Shown here in pieces: positions 8,676-18,000 of a stretch of DNA of 64,000 bases (positions are counted from its first letter, which is position 1; the number at the start of each line of letters is the position of its first letter). The stretch spans positions 62,001 to 126,000 of the forward strand of contig JABUMY010000010.1 of the NCBI GenBank assembly GCA_013327885.1. The letters are read 5' to 3'. Under the pieces are notes generated by a model. That model searched no databases. It worked only from the letters and a program-made list of their open reading frames with translations, and was not told the origin of the DNA. The position numbers and the translations under genes were made by a program. The DNA comes from Flavisolibacter longurius (lineage in GTDB: Bacteria; Bacteroidota; Bacteroidia; Chitinophagales; Chitinophagaceae).

Positions 8676-9985
8676 AAAAAATTCTGATCATTACTTATTA
8701 CTGGCCGCCAAGCGGAGGTGCTGCTGTGCAGCGCTGGCTTTCGTTTGCCAATTTGTTGGCGAACCAAAACAGCGTACACGTACTTACCGTTGACGAAAAG
8801 TTTGCAACTTACCAGTTGCGGGATGATACGCTGTTGAACGAAATACATCCGGGCATCCGGGTGCATAAAACAAGAACCAGTGAGCCATTTAAGATCTTTA
8901 GTTTTTTGTTCGGGAAGAAAAGTATTCCCAAGCCTGCGTTTGCCAACGAGAGTAACCCATCATTTGTCAAAAAAATTACCCGCTTTATCCGTGGCAATTT
9001 TTTTATTCCCGATCCCCGCAAGGGTTGGAAGCCCTATGCGCTGAGAGCGGCAGATCAATTGATGCAGGCAGAAAAAATAGATTGTGTCATCACAGCAGGG
9101 CCACCACACTCTACGCATTTTATTGGTGAAGCCCTGAAGCAGCAAAGCGGCGTTTATTGGATAGCCGATTTTCATGATTTATGGACAGATGTTATTTACT
9201 ATGACATGCTCTACCACCTGCCCATAGTAAAAAAGATTGACAAAAAGCTGGAGCGCAGAATTCTGGAAGCGGCAGATACTGTTTTTACGGTTGGTGAGAA
9301 ATACAAAGAAAAGTTGTTGTCGAAATCCAGTGATCTAAACGCAGACAAAATAAAAGTCCTGCGCATTGGCTACGATGAAAAGCTTTTTGCTGAAAAAAAA
9401 GTCTTCCGCCAGGAGCAATTTATCATTACCTACACGGGTACCATTGCCGATTATTACCATCCGGAGGTATTTATTGCTGCCCTGCAGAAAACGGTAAATG
9501 CCTTTCCGGAAATAACTTTTCGCCTCCGCTTTGCTGGGATCCTGTCTGATAATATCCGGAATGCCATCTTTGCTGCTGGACTTGAAGAAATATTTGAAGA
9601 GTCAGGATATGTAAGCCATAAGGAGGCAATACAGCTTTTACAAACGTCAACTGTTTTATTATTGGTCAATCCCGTTACCCGTGATGAAGAAATGGTAATT
9701 CCCGGAAAAATTTACGAATACCTGGCTGCCGCAAAGCCGATCATAAATATTACCAGAAAGGACGCTGAAACGGCCGCTCTGATCCGACACTGCGGCGCTG
9801 GTGAAAGCTTTAGCCGGGAGGAACAATTGCCGCTGGAAACCTATCTGGCTTCTCTTGTGACGGAATGGAAAGTGAAACAAACCCTTGACATCACCGGAAA
9901 TGATTCGCAGGTACTCCTCTACTCCCGGAAAAAAATTGCTGCAACCCTTGATCAAATCATTGAAAATGCAACAGAACCAAAATAA
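8672..9985 (+). CDS. Glycosyltransferase, GT4-like
   Basis: A 437-residue protein that starts with a 4-base ATGA overlap. The N-terminus ITYYWPPSGGAAVQRW is the glycine loop of WsbD/GT4-like enzymes, followed by DFHDLWTD. The C-terminal half has ITYTGTIADYYHPEVF and the sugar-nucleotide region VIPGKIYEYLAAAKPI, where the GKIYEYL stretch replaces the more common EX7E helix. This is the fourth and last gene in the overlapping run and is followed by a 220-base gap, so the transcript probably ends after it. Confidence 0.88.
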   Translation: MKKILIITYYWPPSGGAAVQRWLSFANLLANQNSVHVLTVDEKFATYQLRDDTLLNEIHPGIRVHKTRTSEPFKIFSFLFGKKSIPKPAFANESNPSFVKKITRFIRGNFFIPDPRKGWKPYALRAADQLMQAEKIDCVITAGPPHSTHFIGEALKQQSGVYWIADFHDLWTDVIYYDMLYHLPIVKKIDKKLERRILEAADTVFTVGEKYKEKLLSKSSDLNADKIKVLRIGYDEKLFAEKKVFRQEQFIITYTGTIADYYHPEVFIAALQKTVNAFPEITFRLRFAGILSDNIRNAIFAAGLEEIFEESGYVSHKEAIQLLQTSTVLLLVNPVTRDEEMVIPGKIYEYLAAAKPIINITRKDAETAALIRHCGAGESFSREEQLPLETYLASLVTEWKVKQTLDITGNDSQVLLYSRKKIAATLDQIIENATEPK

Positions 9986-10192
9986 TTGATTTTACCAATT
10001 TCCTTTTGATTGAGGACAGTACATGAATGCGATGCTATCCTCGCAATGTTTTCCTTTTTTTTCAGAAAATTTCCTACAAAGGCAGCGTTCGGCCATGTAG
10101 CGCCAGTTAGTACCGCTAACTTCGTCATTCGTGCATTTTGACAATTGTATCGTTCCAGGTTTAACTTTCTCCTATAAACGGTTACCAGAATG

Positions 10193-10200
10193 TACATTTG
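10193..10200 (+). promoter_or_regulatory. Bacteroidota -7 box (TACATTTG) for the DUF268 gene
   Basis: TACATTTG matches the TAnnTTTG consensus and ends 5 bases before ATG 10206. No clear -33 TTTG is visible at the usual distance. The spacing implies a transcript that begins at or beside the start codon. Confidence 0.5.
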
Positions 10201-10205
10201 TGACC

Positions 10206-10952
10206 ATGTATTTAAAAGATGCTTTTATACAGACCGGAAAAGACATTCTGATACGGTTTCCCCAAAAAGTTTTGAGAAGTATCACCTTTGCAAAGGAGTT
10301 TTACCGGTTTAAAGCGTTGGACGATGGAAGGTTTGCCGTAAAACCTGCAGACATTTATCCCTGCCTTACAGACAACCTAAAATTTACCCCTTTTGACCAA
10401 CACTATACCTACCACCCGGCCTGGGCTGCCCGGAAATTGGCACAAATAAAACCAAGTGAACATGTTGACATTTCTTCAATCTTAAGCTTTGGCACTATTG
10501 TCTCCGCTTTTATTCCTGTCCGGTTTTATGATTATCGGCCTGCAGCGATTCAATTGTCGGATTTCTCACCTGGTGCAGCTGATTTGAAAAAGCTCGATTT
10601 TGCCGATGACTCAATTGAAAGCCTGTCCTGCATGCATACCATTGAACACATTGGACTGGGAAGATATGGCGATGAACTGGATCCGAAGGGTGATCTGGTA
10701 GCGATTAACGAATTGAAAAGAGTTCTTAAACCCGGAGGAAATTTATTATTTGTCACCCCTGTTGGCAAACCAAAAATCGAATACAATGCGCATCGAATTT
10801 ATAGCTATGAGCAGATTGTCCATTATTTTTCGCCGCTGACTTTGCAGGAGTTTTCGTTGGTGCCCGATGCGGGAGGATTCATTGAAAATGCAGACCCTGC
10901 CCTTGTTAGTCAGCAGCAATATGGGTGTGGCTGTTTTTGGTTTAAAAAATAA
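10206..10952 (+). CDS. DUF268 protein, methyltransferase-like
   Basis: A 248-residue protein. The C-terminal half carries SCMHTIEHIGLGRYGD, then KRVLKPGGNLLFVTPVG, the family signature of DUF268; these resemble motifs of class I SAM methyltransferases, and the family is common in polysaccharide loci. The catalytic role is not established. The frame is open back to GTG 10131, but ATG 10206 is chosen because a -7 box lies just upstream and the sequence before it looks non-coding. The next gene begins 6 bases after the stop. Confidence 0.8.
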   Translation: MYLKDAFIQTGKDILIRFPQKVLRSITFAKEFYRFKALDDGRFAVKPADIYPCLTDNLKFTPFDQHYTYHPAWAARKLAQIKPSEHVDISSILSFGTIVSAFIPVRFYDYRPAAIQLSDFSPGAADLKKLDFADDSIESLSCMHTIEHIGLGRYGDELDPKGDLVAINELKRVLKPGGNLLFVTPVGKPKIEYNAHRIYSYEQIVHYFSPLTLQEFSLVPDAGGFIENADPALVSQQQYGCGCFWFKK

Positions 10953-10958
10953 ACAGGT

Positions 10959-11594
10959 ATGAAAGATCACTGGAGACGATTGGCCTCATTAACACCAGCC
11001 TTTGTAGAAAAGAAAATTTACGACATCCATTTCAGGTATTTACATAAACAATGGGAAAAAGGCGACCGATCCCTGCCACCTTCTCACCTTGTAAAACAAC
11101 GAATGGTAAAGCAATACGCTGCGGAAGGCAAACATGAAATTTTAGTGGAGACCGGCACCTATATGGGAGACATGATCTTTGCCATGCAGGATGTTTTCAG
11201 GAAAATTTACTCCATCGAACTTTCACCCTTCTTTTACCAAAAAGCTTTGAAAAGATTCAAAAAATACAAACATATCAAACTGAACGAAGGCGATAGCGGC
11301 AACGTTCTGGAAGCGTTGGTACCAACACTTGATGCTTCTGCTCTTTTCTGGCTGGATGGCCATTACTCCGGCGGCACAACAGCTTTAGGCGACAAAGAAT
11401 GTCCTATTTATGAAGAGCTTTCACACATTTTAAAGTCGCCGCTAAATCACAGTATCATTATTGATGATGCGAGGCTATTTGTTGGTAAAAATGATTATCC
11501 AACCATTGAAGATGTAAAGCAGTTTGTCAGTTCAAAAAAACCGCAAAGCCATTTTCAATTTGAAAATGATGCCATTATTATAACTATTAAGTAA
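10959..11594 (+). CDS. SAM-methyltransferase-like protein of the glycan cluster
   Basis: A 211-residue soluble protein. LVETGTYMGDMIFAMQ resembles the glycine-rich SAM-binding loop, IYSIELSPFFYQKAL gives the acidic residue ending strand 2, and FWLDGHYSGGTTALGD with SIIIDDAR is characteristic of a family found beside glycosyltransferases in surface-polysaccharide loci. Methyl transfer to a sugar or lipid is inferred only from the fold. It lies between the DUF268 gene (6 bases) and another methyltransferase (4 bases), so one operon is likely. Confidence 0.75.
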   Translation: MKDHWRRLASLTPAFVEKKIYDIHFRYLHKQWEKGDRSLPPSHLVKQRMVKQYAAEGKHEILVETGTYMGDMIFAMQDVFRKIYSIELSPFFYQKALKRFKKYKHIKLNEGDSGNVLEALVPTLDASALFWLDGHYSGGTTALGDKECPIYEELSHILKSPLNHSIIIDDARLFVGKNDYPTIEDVKQFVSSKKPQSHFQFENDAIIITIK

Positions 11595-11598
11595 AAAG

Positions 11599-12306
11599 AT
11601 GTTTACAGTTGGAACAACAAATGAAGTTACCAGGATCAAATGGATTGAAAACACACTGAAAAAGATTCCGGAAGGCTTAACCATTCTTGATGCCGGTGCC
11701 GGAGAAAGCCCCTTCAAAAAAAATTGTTCTCACTTAAAGTATATAGCTCAGGATTTCGGACAATACGAGGGAACAGGCAACATAGGCTTACAAACCGGAA
11801 CCTGGGATAACAGCAAGTTGGATATCGTATCGGATATTACTTCCATTCCACTTCCAGACCAGTCGTTAGATGCTATCATGTGCACGGAAGTCCTGGAGCA
11901 TGTACCGGATCCGGTGGCGGCGGTGGAAGAATTCAATCGTTTGCTAAAGCCAGGAGGCTATCTTTTACTCACGAGCCCTTTTGCCAGCCTGACACATTTT
12001 GCGCCTTATCATTTCGCTTCAGGCCTCAGCCGCTTTTTTTATGAGCATCATTTAAAACGACTCCATTTTTCAATCCTGGAACTGGAATTAAATGGAAATT
12101 ATTTTGAATACCTGGCGCAGGAGAACAGGCGTTTAAAACAGGTAGCAGATAAATACACAGGAAAAAAAATTACCCTGCTCGAAAAGGCGATTATTCATCT
12201 GAATCTTTTTGTGTTGCAACGGCTTTCAAAAAAGGACAAAGGATCGTCGGAATTATTGTGTTATGGAATACATGTTTTTGCCAGAAAGGAACAGGCTGCA
12301 TCGTAA
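11599..12306 (+). CDS. Class I SAM-dependent methyltransferase
   Basis: A 235-residue protein with the standard motifs: LDAGAGESPFK (motif I, SAM binding), DITSIPLPDQSLDAIMCTEVLEH in two parts (motif II and post-II), then NRLLKPGGYLLLTSPF (motif III). This Methyltransf_11-type fold often modifies sugars in polysaccharide clusters. The acceptor is unknown. The gene starts 4 bases after the preceding gene and is followed by 177 bases without a gene before the fucosyltransferase. Confidence 0.85.
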   Translation: MFTVGTTNEVTRIKWIENTLKKIPEGLTILDAGAGESPFKKNCSHLKYIAQDFGQYEGTGNIGLQTGTWDNSKLDIVSDITSIPLPDQSLDAIMCTEVLEHVPDPVAAVEEFNRLLKPGGYLLLTSPFASLTHFAPYHFASGLSRFFYEHHLKRLHFSILELELNGNYFEYLAQENRRLKQVADKYTGKKITLLEKAIIHLNLFVLQRLSKKDKGSSELLCYGIHVFARKEQAAS

Positions 12307-12483
12307 TAAAAATGCAAAACATTTAATCCGTTCGCATTGTTTATCAGACCTGCGCAAATTGCCGACAGAAGTGACAGTAAAACATAAATTAGTTGAGGAA
12401 CCGGATGCATTGAGTGCATCTAATTTGTTACATCTTTTATTCTACCGCTTTTTGGACCCGGCAAATCCAACGAAATACAAAAC

Positions 12484-13338
12484 ATGGTTATCGTACAACT
12501 TACCGGAGGTTTAGGAAATCAGCTTTTTCAATATGCAGCCGCAAAAGCATTGGCCATCCGCAACAATACAGCGGTAAAACTCGACATTTCGGGTTTTGAA
12601 ACAGACGGCCTTCGAAACTTTGAACTTGACCGTTTTTCGATTAACGCAACAATTGCTACGGAAACAGAGATCAAGCGCCTGAAAGCAACAAATTCCTTCA
12701 CCCGATTGATTGAACGATGGAAGCCATTCCCCAACCGGCGCTTCTACAAAGAACCCTTTTTTCATTTTGATCCCGACTTCTTCCGTTTGCGGTCACCGGT
12801 TTATATTAAGGGCTATTTTCAAAGCGAGAAATATTTTAAGCAGATAGAGCCGGTTCTGCGCCGGGAGATTATCTTAAAAAACGCATTCCGGCCTGAAGTT
12901 AGTCAGATGGCTGTCGAGTTGAAAGAGCACCAATCGGTTGCGATCCATATTCGCCGGGGCGACTATACCAAATCAGCCGTCAACTCGTATCATGGCCTGT
13001 TACCTCTGTCTTACTACCGGCAGGCCATTGAAACTATCCGCAGCAGGGTATACGAACCTAAACTCTATCTTTTTTCAGATGCTCCTGAAATGGTAAAAGA
13101 AGCGTTGAACCTGGAGGAGGTTCAGATTATTTCCGGAACAATCACCAACGACCATTTTGAAGACCTTTATTTGATGAGCCAGTGCCGGCATACCATTATT
13201 GCAAACAGCAGTTTTAGCTGGTGGAGTGCCTGGCTAAATGATTACGAAGGAAAAATTGTAATCGCTCCTACTGCCTGGTTCAATGAGGGTCCTCGCGACA
13301 CACAGGATATCATTCCTGAGCGCTGGCTGAAAATTTAA
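12484..13338 (+). CDS. Alpha-1,2-fucosyltransferase, GT11 family
   Basis: A 284-residue enzyme of GT11. Visible family motifs are VQLTGGLGNQLFQYA at the N-terminus, HIRRGDY (about residues 156-162, GDP-fucose binding), FSDAPEMV, and ANSSFSWWSAWLN near the C-terminus. It would transfer L-fucose from GDP-fucose in alpha-1,2 linkage to a galactose-type acceptor in the glycan. Length is normal for the family. The donor is made by GDP-L-fucose synthase, whose gene lies convergently just downstream. Confidence 0.92.
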   Translation: MVIVQLTGGLGNQLFQYAAAKALAIRNNTAVKLDISGFETDGLRNFELDRFSINATIATETEIKRLKATNSFTRLIERWKPFPNRRFYKEPFFHFDPDFFRLRSPVYIKGYFQSEKYFKQIEPVLRREIILKNAFRPEVSQMAVELKEHQSVAIHIRRGDYTKSAVNSYHGLLPLSYYRQAIETIRSRVYEPKLYLFSDAPEMVKEALNLEEVQIISGTITNDHFEDLYLMSQCRHTIIANSSFSWWSAWLNDYEGKIVIAPTAWFNEGPRDTQDIIPERWLKI

Positions 13339-13380
13339 ATTAAACCTTTTTGCGTTTCGCTACACTTGCATCGCGCAGCT

Positions 13381-13450
13381 TCCGTTTTTAGACGGATGCC
13401 TAGGATAAACAGGGCCATTACGGACAGGCCCCTACGCAATAACGTGTAGG
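13381..13450. other. Hairpin-rich intergenic segment between convergent genes
   Basis: Three successive short inverted repeats are visible: TCCGT/ACGGA (13381-13385 and 13392-13396), GGGCC/GGCCC (13412-13416 and 13427-13431) and CCTAC/GTAGG (13431-13435 and 13446-13450). The segment lies in the 166-base gap between the convergent fucosyltransferase and GDP-fucose synthase genes. It may form a termination structure or an RNA; no known RNA family is recognised. Confidence 0.35.
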
Positions 13451-13504
13451 TGAACGTTGGCAAGGCAGTTAGTTTTGTTTCGATTTCAACCTGCTGTCTT
13501 CCGA

Positions 13505-14461
<957 letters not shown>

Positions 14462-14644
14462 GTTTCGTTTTGCTATAAAAATGCAGGTGCATTCTGTCGA
14501 TTATAACGTAAAAGCAGCAGGCCTATTTTTAGTAATAACTATTACCTGCCCCTGCCACCTTTCACCGGGCGAAAATACTGTTCATCTGCTTGAATTACAA
14601 TACCCCTTTTGGGCAGCTATTAAAAAGCAAAGACAGTAAGTGCT

Positions 14645-15427
14645 TTATTTGTTCAACACATGTAACGGCTGGATTGCGTCCGCCGACATTGCCTTTAGCT
14701 TTTGTAAAAAAAGCGCCATGCCCTTTCGTTTTTCCACTGTTAGCTTGTAGCTGATATAGGAAGTGTAGTAATCCTGTAGGTCAAATTCGGGAAAAGGATT
14801 TTCCCTCACCACTTCTTCCAAATGCGAAAAGCCAAGTGCATTGGCTGCGTTGAACTGCCCAGCAAAACTTTCCGGTAGTTTTTTATTGGCGATCCAGGCT
14901 GCAAAAACAAACGGAAGACCCGTGTGATTTTTCCAGGCTTCGCCAAGATCATAACTGTATTTTGACCGTAAACGTTGTTGCAAGGCACGGTCGCCAATGA
15001 CAACGCCTGCTGTTGTTCCTTTGATCAATTCGCGGTAATCCTCTCCCGATGCATCCACCAATTGCACATTCTTTTGCCAGTATTCTTTTAGCAGGATGCG
15101 GGCCAGGTTAACGGAGGTGCGGGACTGGTAATCGAGTAAAACAGTTTCTAGTTGCTCCATCGGTACCTCACTGAAAATGCAAACCGAAGCCACCTCTCCT
15201 TCACTGCCGATACAATAATCGCCGACAACATGCCATTCATCCAGCTTTAGCGTAGCCGCAACAGGAATCAACCCAACATCTACCTGGTCATCGATCAGCA
15301 TTTGCGCAATCTTTGCCGGGTAATCCTCCACCAGTTCTATTTCATTTATGATAGGGTGCCGGCGGATACCGTACAACATTGGCTTCGCATTCAAATAGCT
15401 AACCGAAGCCACTCTTATCTTCTTCAA
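14645..15427 (-). CDS. mqnA: Chorismate dehydratase (futalosine-route menaquinone synthesis)
   Basis: A periplasmic-binding-protein-like enzyme (about 260 residues) that converts chorismate to 3-[(1-carboxyvinyl)oxy]benzoate, the first step of the futalosine pathway. IRVASVSYLNAKP is the family's N-terminal signature, followed by DVGLIPVAA and IGSEGEVASV. The frame is open to ATG 15484, but a TATCTTTG -7 box lies inside that extension (15447-15454). TTG 15427, 19 bases after the box and 3 residues before the first conserved strand, is therefore the better start. It is divergent from purB. Confidence 0.85.
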   Translation of the reverse strand: MKKIRVASVSYLNAKPMLYGIRRHPIINEIELVEDYPAKIAQMLIDDQVDVGLIPVAATLKLDEWHVVGDYCIGSEGEVASVCIFSEVPMEQLETVLLDYQSRTSVNLARILLKEYWQKNVQLVDASGEDYRELIKGTTAGVVIGDRALQQRLRSKYSYDLGEAWKNHTGLPFVFAAWIANKKLPESFAGQFNAANALGFSHLEEVVRENPFPEFDLQDYYTSYISYKLTVEKRKGMALFLQKLKAMSADAIQPLHVLNK

Positions 15428-15446
15428 ATCCGTTATTTTTGAAGCG

Positions 15447-15454
15447 CAAAGATA
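15447..15454 (-). promoter_or_regulatory. -7 box (TATCTTTG) for mqnA
   Basis: On the minus strand TATCTTTG matches TAnnTTTG exactly, 19 bases before TTG 15427. It falls downstream of the alternative ATG at 15484, which argues against that longer start. Confidence 0.5.
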
Positions 15455-15513
15455 ACCGCGGATACGCCTGTTTTCACCAGTCAACAGGAACCCTCCGTTA
15501 CCAATTACGCATT

Positions 15514-16860
15514 ATGGATTTAACTTCTCTTTCAGCCATTTCAGCTATCGACGGCCGCTATCGCAAACAAGTTCAACACCTGGATGATTATTTTTCCGAA
15601 TATGGCCTGATGAAATACCGTGTACTGGTTGAAGTGGAGTACCTCCTTTTACTGGCGCAGAAAGGTCACATTAAACTGGCCGACAAAACAGCAGAAGCCC
15701 TGCACGCCATCAAAGAAAATTTTTCGCTGGAAGATGCGCAGGAGATCAAAACCATTGAACAAACAACCAACCACGATGTGAAAGCCGTGGAATATTTTAT
15801 TAAGAACAAGCTGCAGGCTGTTGGCGAAGTGGCTGCATTGGAATGGGTGCATTTTGGCCTTACTTCACAAGATGTGAACAATACCGCCATTCCGTTGTCC
15901 TGGAAGCATGCCCTGGAATATGAATATCTGCCCGCCTTGTTAAACCTGAACAAAGAAATACGCCTGCTGGCTGTGGAGTGGAAAGAGATTCCGATGCTGG
16001 CCCGTACGCATGGACAACCTGCCAGCCCAACTAGGTTGGGAAAAGAATTCATGGTATTTGTCGAAAGGCTGGAGAATGCCATCGAGCAGTTATTAGCTAT
16101 TCCCATCAATGCGAAGTTTGGTGGTGCTACCGGAAATTTCAATGCACATGCCATTGCGTTTCCGGATACCGACTGGATACAGTTTGCCAACGAATTTGTT
16201 GATGATGTACTGGGACTGCAACGACTGCAGTTTACCACGCAAATTGAGCACTACGATAATCTGGCCGCGTCATTCGATGCGATGAAGCGGATTAATACCA
16301 TCCTGATCGATTTCTGCCGTGATGTGTGGACCTATATCTCGATGGATTATTTTAAGCAAAAAACAAAAAAAGGCGAAGTCGGTTCTTCGGCGATGCCACA
16401 CAAGGTCAACCCAATTGATTTTGAGAATGCGGAAGGGAACCTGGGTCTTGCCAATGCCTTGTTGGCGCATCTCTCCGAAAAGCTCCCTATCTCACGCCTG
16501 CAACGCGACCTGACCGATTCAACGGTTCTGCGTAATATTGGTGCACCTGTTGCTCATATCACCATCGCCTTTCGTTCTATCGAAAAAGGACTTGGTAAGC
16601 TGGTTTTGAACAGTGAAAAGATCTATGCAGATCTCGATGATTCGTGGGCCGTGGTGGCAGAAGCGATTCAAACAATATTACGTCGCGAGGCTTATCCGAA
16701 TCCATACGAAGCATTGAAAGACCTTACACGCGGTGCCAAGACGATCAACAAAACTTCCATTCACAATTTTATTGATTCGCTGGATGTACCGGCAAAGATC
16801 AAAAAGGAATTAAAGGCCATCACACCGCATAATTACACCGGTATTCATCCCGATTTTTAA
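15514..16860 (+). CDS. purB: Adenylosuccinate lyase
   Basis: A 448-residue fumarase/aspartase-superfamily enzyme that releases fumarate from SAICAR and from adenylosuccinate in purine synthesis. SAISAIDGRY opens the protein, ARTHGQPASPT holds a catalytic His, and GSSAMPHKVNPIDFENAEGN (split here at the loop) carries the signature loop with the catalytic Ser. The frame is open to 15439, but ATG 15514 begins with the family's normal N-terminus. The stop is 3 bases from the convergent gene. Confidence 0.95.
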   Translation: MDLTSLSAISAIDGRYRKQVQHLDDYFSEYGLMKYRVLVEVEYLLLLAQKGHIKLADKTAEALHAIKENFSLEDAQEIKTIEQTTNHDVKAVEYFIKNKLQAVGEVAALEWVHFGLTSQDVNNTAIPLSWKHALEYEYLPALLNLNKEIRLLAVEWKEIPMLARTHGQPASPTRLGKEFMVFVERLENAIEQLLAIPINAKFGGATGNFNAHAIAFPDTDWIQFANEFVDDVLGLQRLQFTTQIEHYDNLAASFDAMKRINTILIDFCRDVWTYISMDYFKQKTKKGEVGSSAMPHKVNPIDFENAEGNLGLANALLAHLSEKLPISRLQRDLTDSTVLRNIGAPVAHITIAFRSIEKGLGKLVLNSEKIYADLDDSWAVVAEAIQTILRREAYPNPYEALKDLTRGAKTINKTSIHNFIDSLDVPAKIKKELKAITPHNYTGIHPDF

Positions 16861-16863
16861 GGC

Positions 16864-17304
16864 TTACAGGCAACCGTCTTTCCGACGGGTATCAATCAGG
16901 TATTGAATTTTCCAGGCGCCGTTTATCCGCACAAGCTGAAAGGAATTGACGCCGCAATGACTAAAATTGCCGTTGTAATAAAACTGGTATGGCGTCCAAA
17001 CCGTAGCCAGCGAAGCATCCGTTTTCACCACATCAAAACGAATCCGCTCATCTGCTGCGCCCTTGGGTAGTTTGCCAATTTGCTCGGCAAATGGCGCCAC
17101 CGTTTCGCTGCGTATACGGCCAGATGTAGTTATGGTTTGCAGGATGGCGCTGTCGGCAAAGCAACTGAGCAAAGCTGCTTTATCGCTGTTTTTCATGGCC
17201 GAAAATAATTGGTTAATGACGGCTTTGACCGAGTCTTCAGCGCTTTGCGAAAATGCCTGGGTGCTGATCAAAACAATACCAAAAAGCAGAACGATCTTTT
17301 TCAT
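16864..17304 (-). CDS. Secreted NTF2-like (SnoaL-like) protein
   Basis: A 146-residue protein with a signal peptide (KKIVLLFGIVLISTQAFSQ, cleavage probably after residue 19-20) followed by an NTF2-like cone fold: SVKAVINQLFSAMKNSDKAA, then FADSAILQT, and a C-terminal VRINGAWKIQYLIDTR strand pair. This superfamily covers small-molecule binders and some enzymes; no catalytic set can be assigned. A TATCTTTC box lies 4 bases upstream of the ATG. It is convergent with purB. Confidence 0.75.
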   Translation of the reverse strand: MKKIVLLFGIVLISTQAFSQSAEDSVKAVINQLFSAMKNSDKAALLSCFADSAILQTITTSGRIRSETVAPFAEQIGKLPKGAADERIRFDVVKTDASLATVWTPYQFYYNGNFSHCGVNSFQLVRINGAWKIQYLIDTRRKDGCL

Positions 17305-17308
17305 ATGC

Positions 17309-17316
17309 GAAAGATA
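17309..17316 (-). promoter_or_regulatory. -7-like box (TATCTTTC) for the NTF2-like gene
   Basis: TATCTTTC differs from TAnnTTTG only at the last base and ends exactly 4 bases before the ATG at 17304, the same spacing as five other genes in the window. Confidence 0.4.
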
Positions 17317-17406
17317 ATTTTTTGTTTTAAGGAAGGCGTTGCAGAATGTTCAACCGTCTGCAAACAGGATGAATGGACGAAAACGCTGTATTGGAAATAT
17401 GTGCAA

Positions 17407-17440
17407 TAAAAAAGCGTCCTGGTTGAGACGCTTCATTTTT
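17407..17440 (-). terminator. Rho-independent terminator after cdd
   Basis: Stem AAGCGTC (17412-17418) pairs with GACGCTT (17427-17433); on the minus strand it is followed by six T residues. It lies just past the cdd stop. Confidence 0.8.
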
Positions 17441-17456
17441 TTACAACGATAACAAA

Positions 17457-17942
17457 CTACCGCAGTTCATCACTCGTAAATGCCAGGGGCAACAGACGGC
17501 TGGCACTGTCAATGACATATACCGGTCCTTCCATACCGCCGAGGATCAGTTGCACGGGATGTTTCACCCGGCTTTCAAACTCCTGTAAAGACTGGCGGCA
17601 AATACCACAGGGTGAAATGGGATGATCGCTTTTTTGATGTTCGCTCCGGTAGCTGATCGCGATGGTTTCGATGGGAACTTTTGGAAAAAGCGAAGAGATC
17701 GATGCCAACAATACACGTTCGGCACAAAGGCCCACGGGGAAGGATGCATTCTCCTGGTTGCTGCCGGCAACAATTTCGCCGTTGGCCATTTTGGCTACCG
17801 CTCCTACCTGGAAGTTGGAATAAGGTGCATACGCATTGGCAGTGACTTCTCTTGCTTCGTTCAGCAACCATTGTTGCTCTTCGGGCAATTCGGCAATGTT
17901 CTCATATACGGTGTAAGTAAATTCAAACTTTTTTTCTTTCAT
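17457..17942 (-). CDS. cdd: Cytidine deaminase
   Basis: A 161-residue zinc enzyme of the small tetrameric type that deaminates cytidine and deoxycytidine in pyrimidine salvage. Zinc and catalytic motifs are present: GLCAERVLL (Cys and catalytic Glu) and PCGICRQ (two Cys). SNFQVGAVAKMANGE and GSNQENASFPV give the nucleoside-binding part. It is flanked by two strong terminators, one upstream (belonging to lepB) and one downstream, so it is likely a single-gene transcript. Confidence 0.93.
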   Translation of the reverse strand: MKEKKFEFTYTVYENIAELPEEQQWLLNEAREVTANAYAPYSNFQVGAVAKMANGEIVAGSNQENASFPVGLCAERVLLASISSLFPKVPIETIAISYRSEHQKSDHPISPCGICRQSLQEFESRVKHPVQLILGGMEGPVYVIDSASRLLPLAFTSDELR

Positions 17943-17960
17943 AGTGAATTATTCAGACAA

Positions 17961-17995
17961 AAATGCCCCCCGACTTAAGCGGGGGGCATTTAAAG
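17961..17995 (-). terminator. Strong terminator after lepB
   Basis: A 12-base perfect stem (17961-17972 with 17980-17991) with a 7-base loop and a G/C-rich core (CCCCCC/GGGGGG); on the minus strand T residues follow. It separates lepB from cdd. Confidence 0.9.
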
Positions 17996-18000
17996 ATAGC

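Noticed and set aside
9986-10205. Possible gene or RNA in the gap after the glycosyltransferase run
   Set aside because: Only short chance frames on both strands; apart from the -7 box at 10193 nothing is supported.
12209-12514. A plus-strand frame spanning the gap before the fucosyltransferase
   Set aside because: Overlaps the methyltransferase and the GT11 start in another frame; no motif or promoter box.
15666-16238. A 190-codon minus-strand frame
   Set aside because: Antisense to purB and made of Ser/Cys-rich low-quality sequence.
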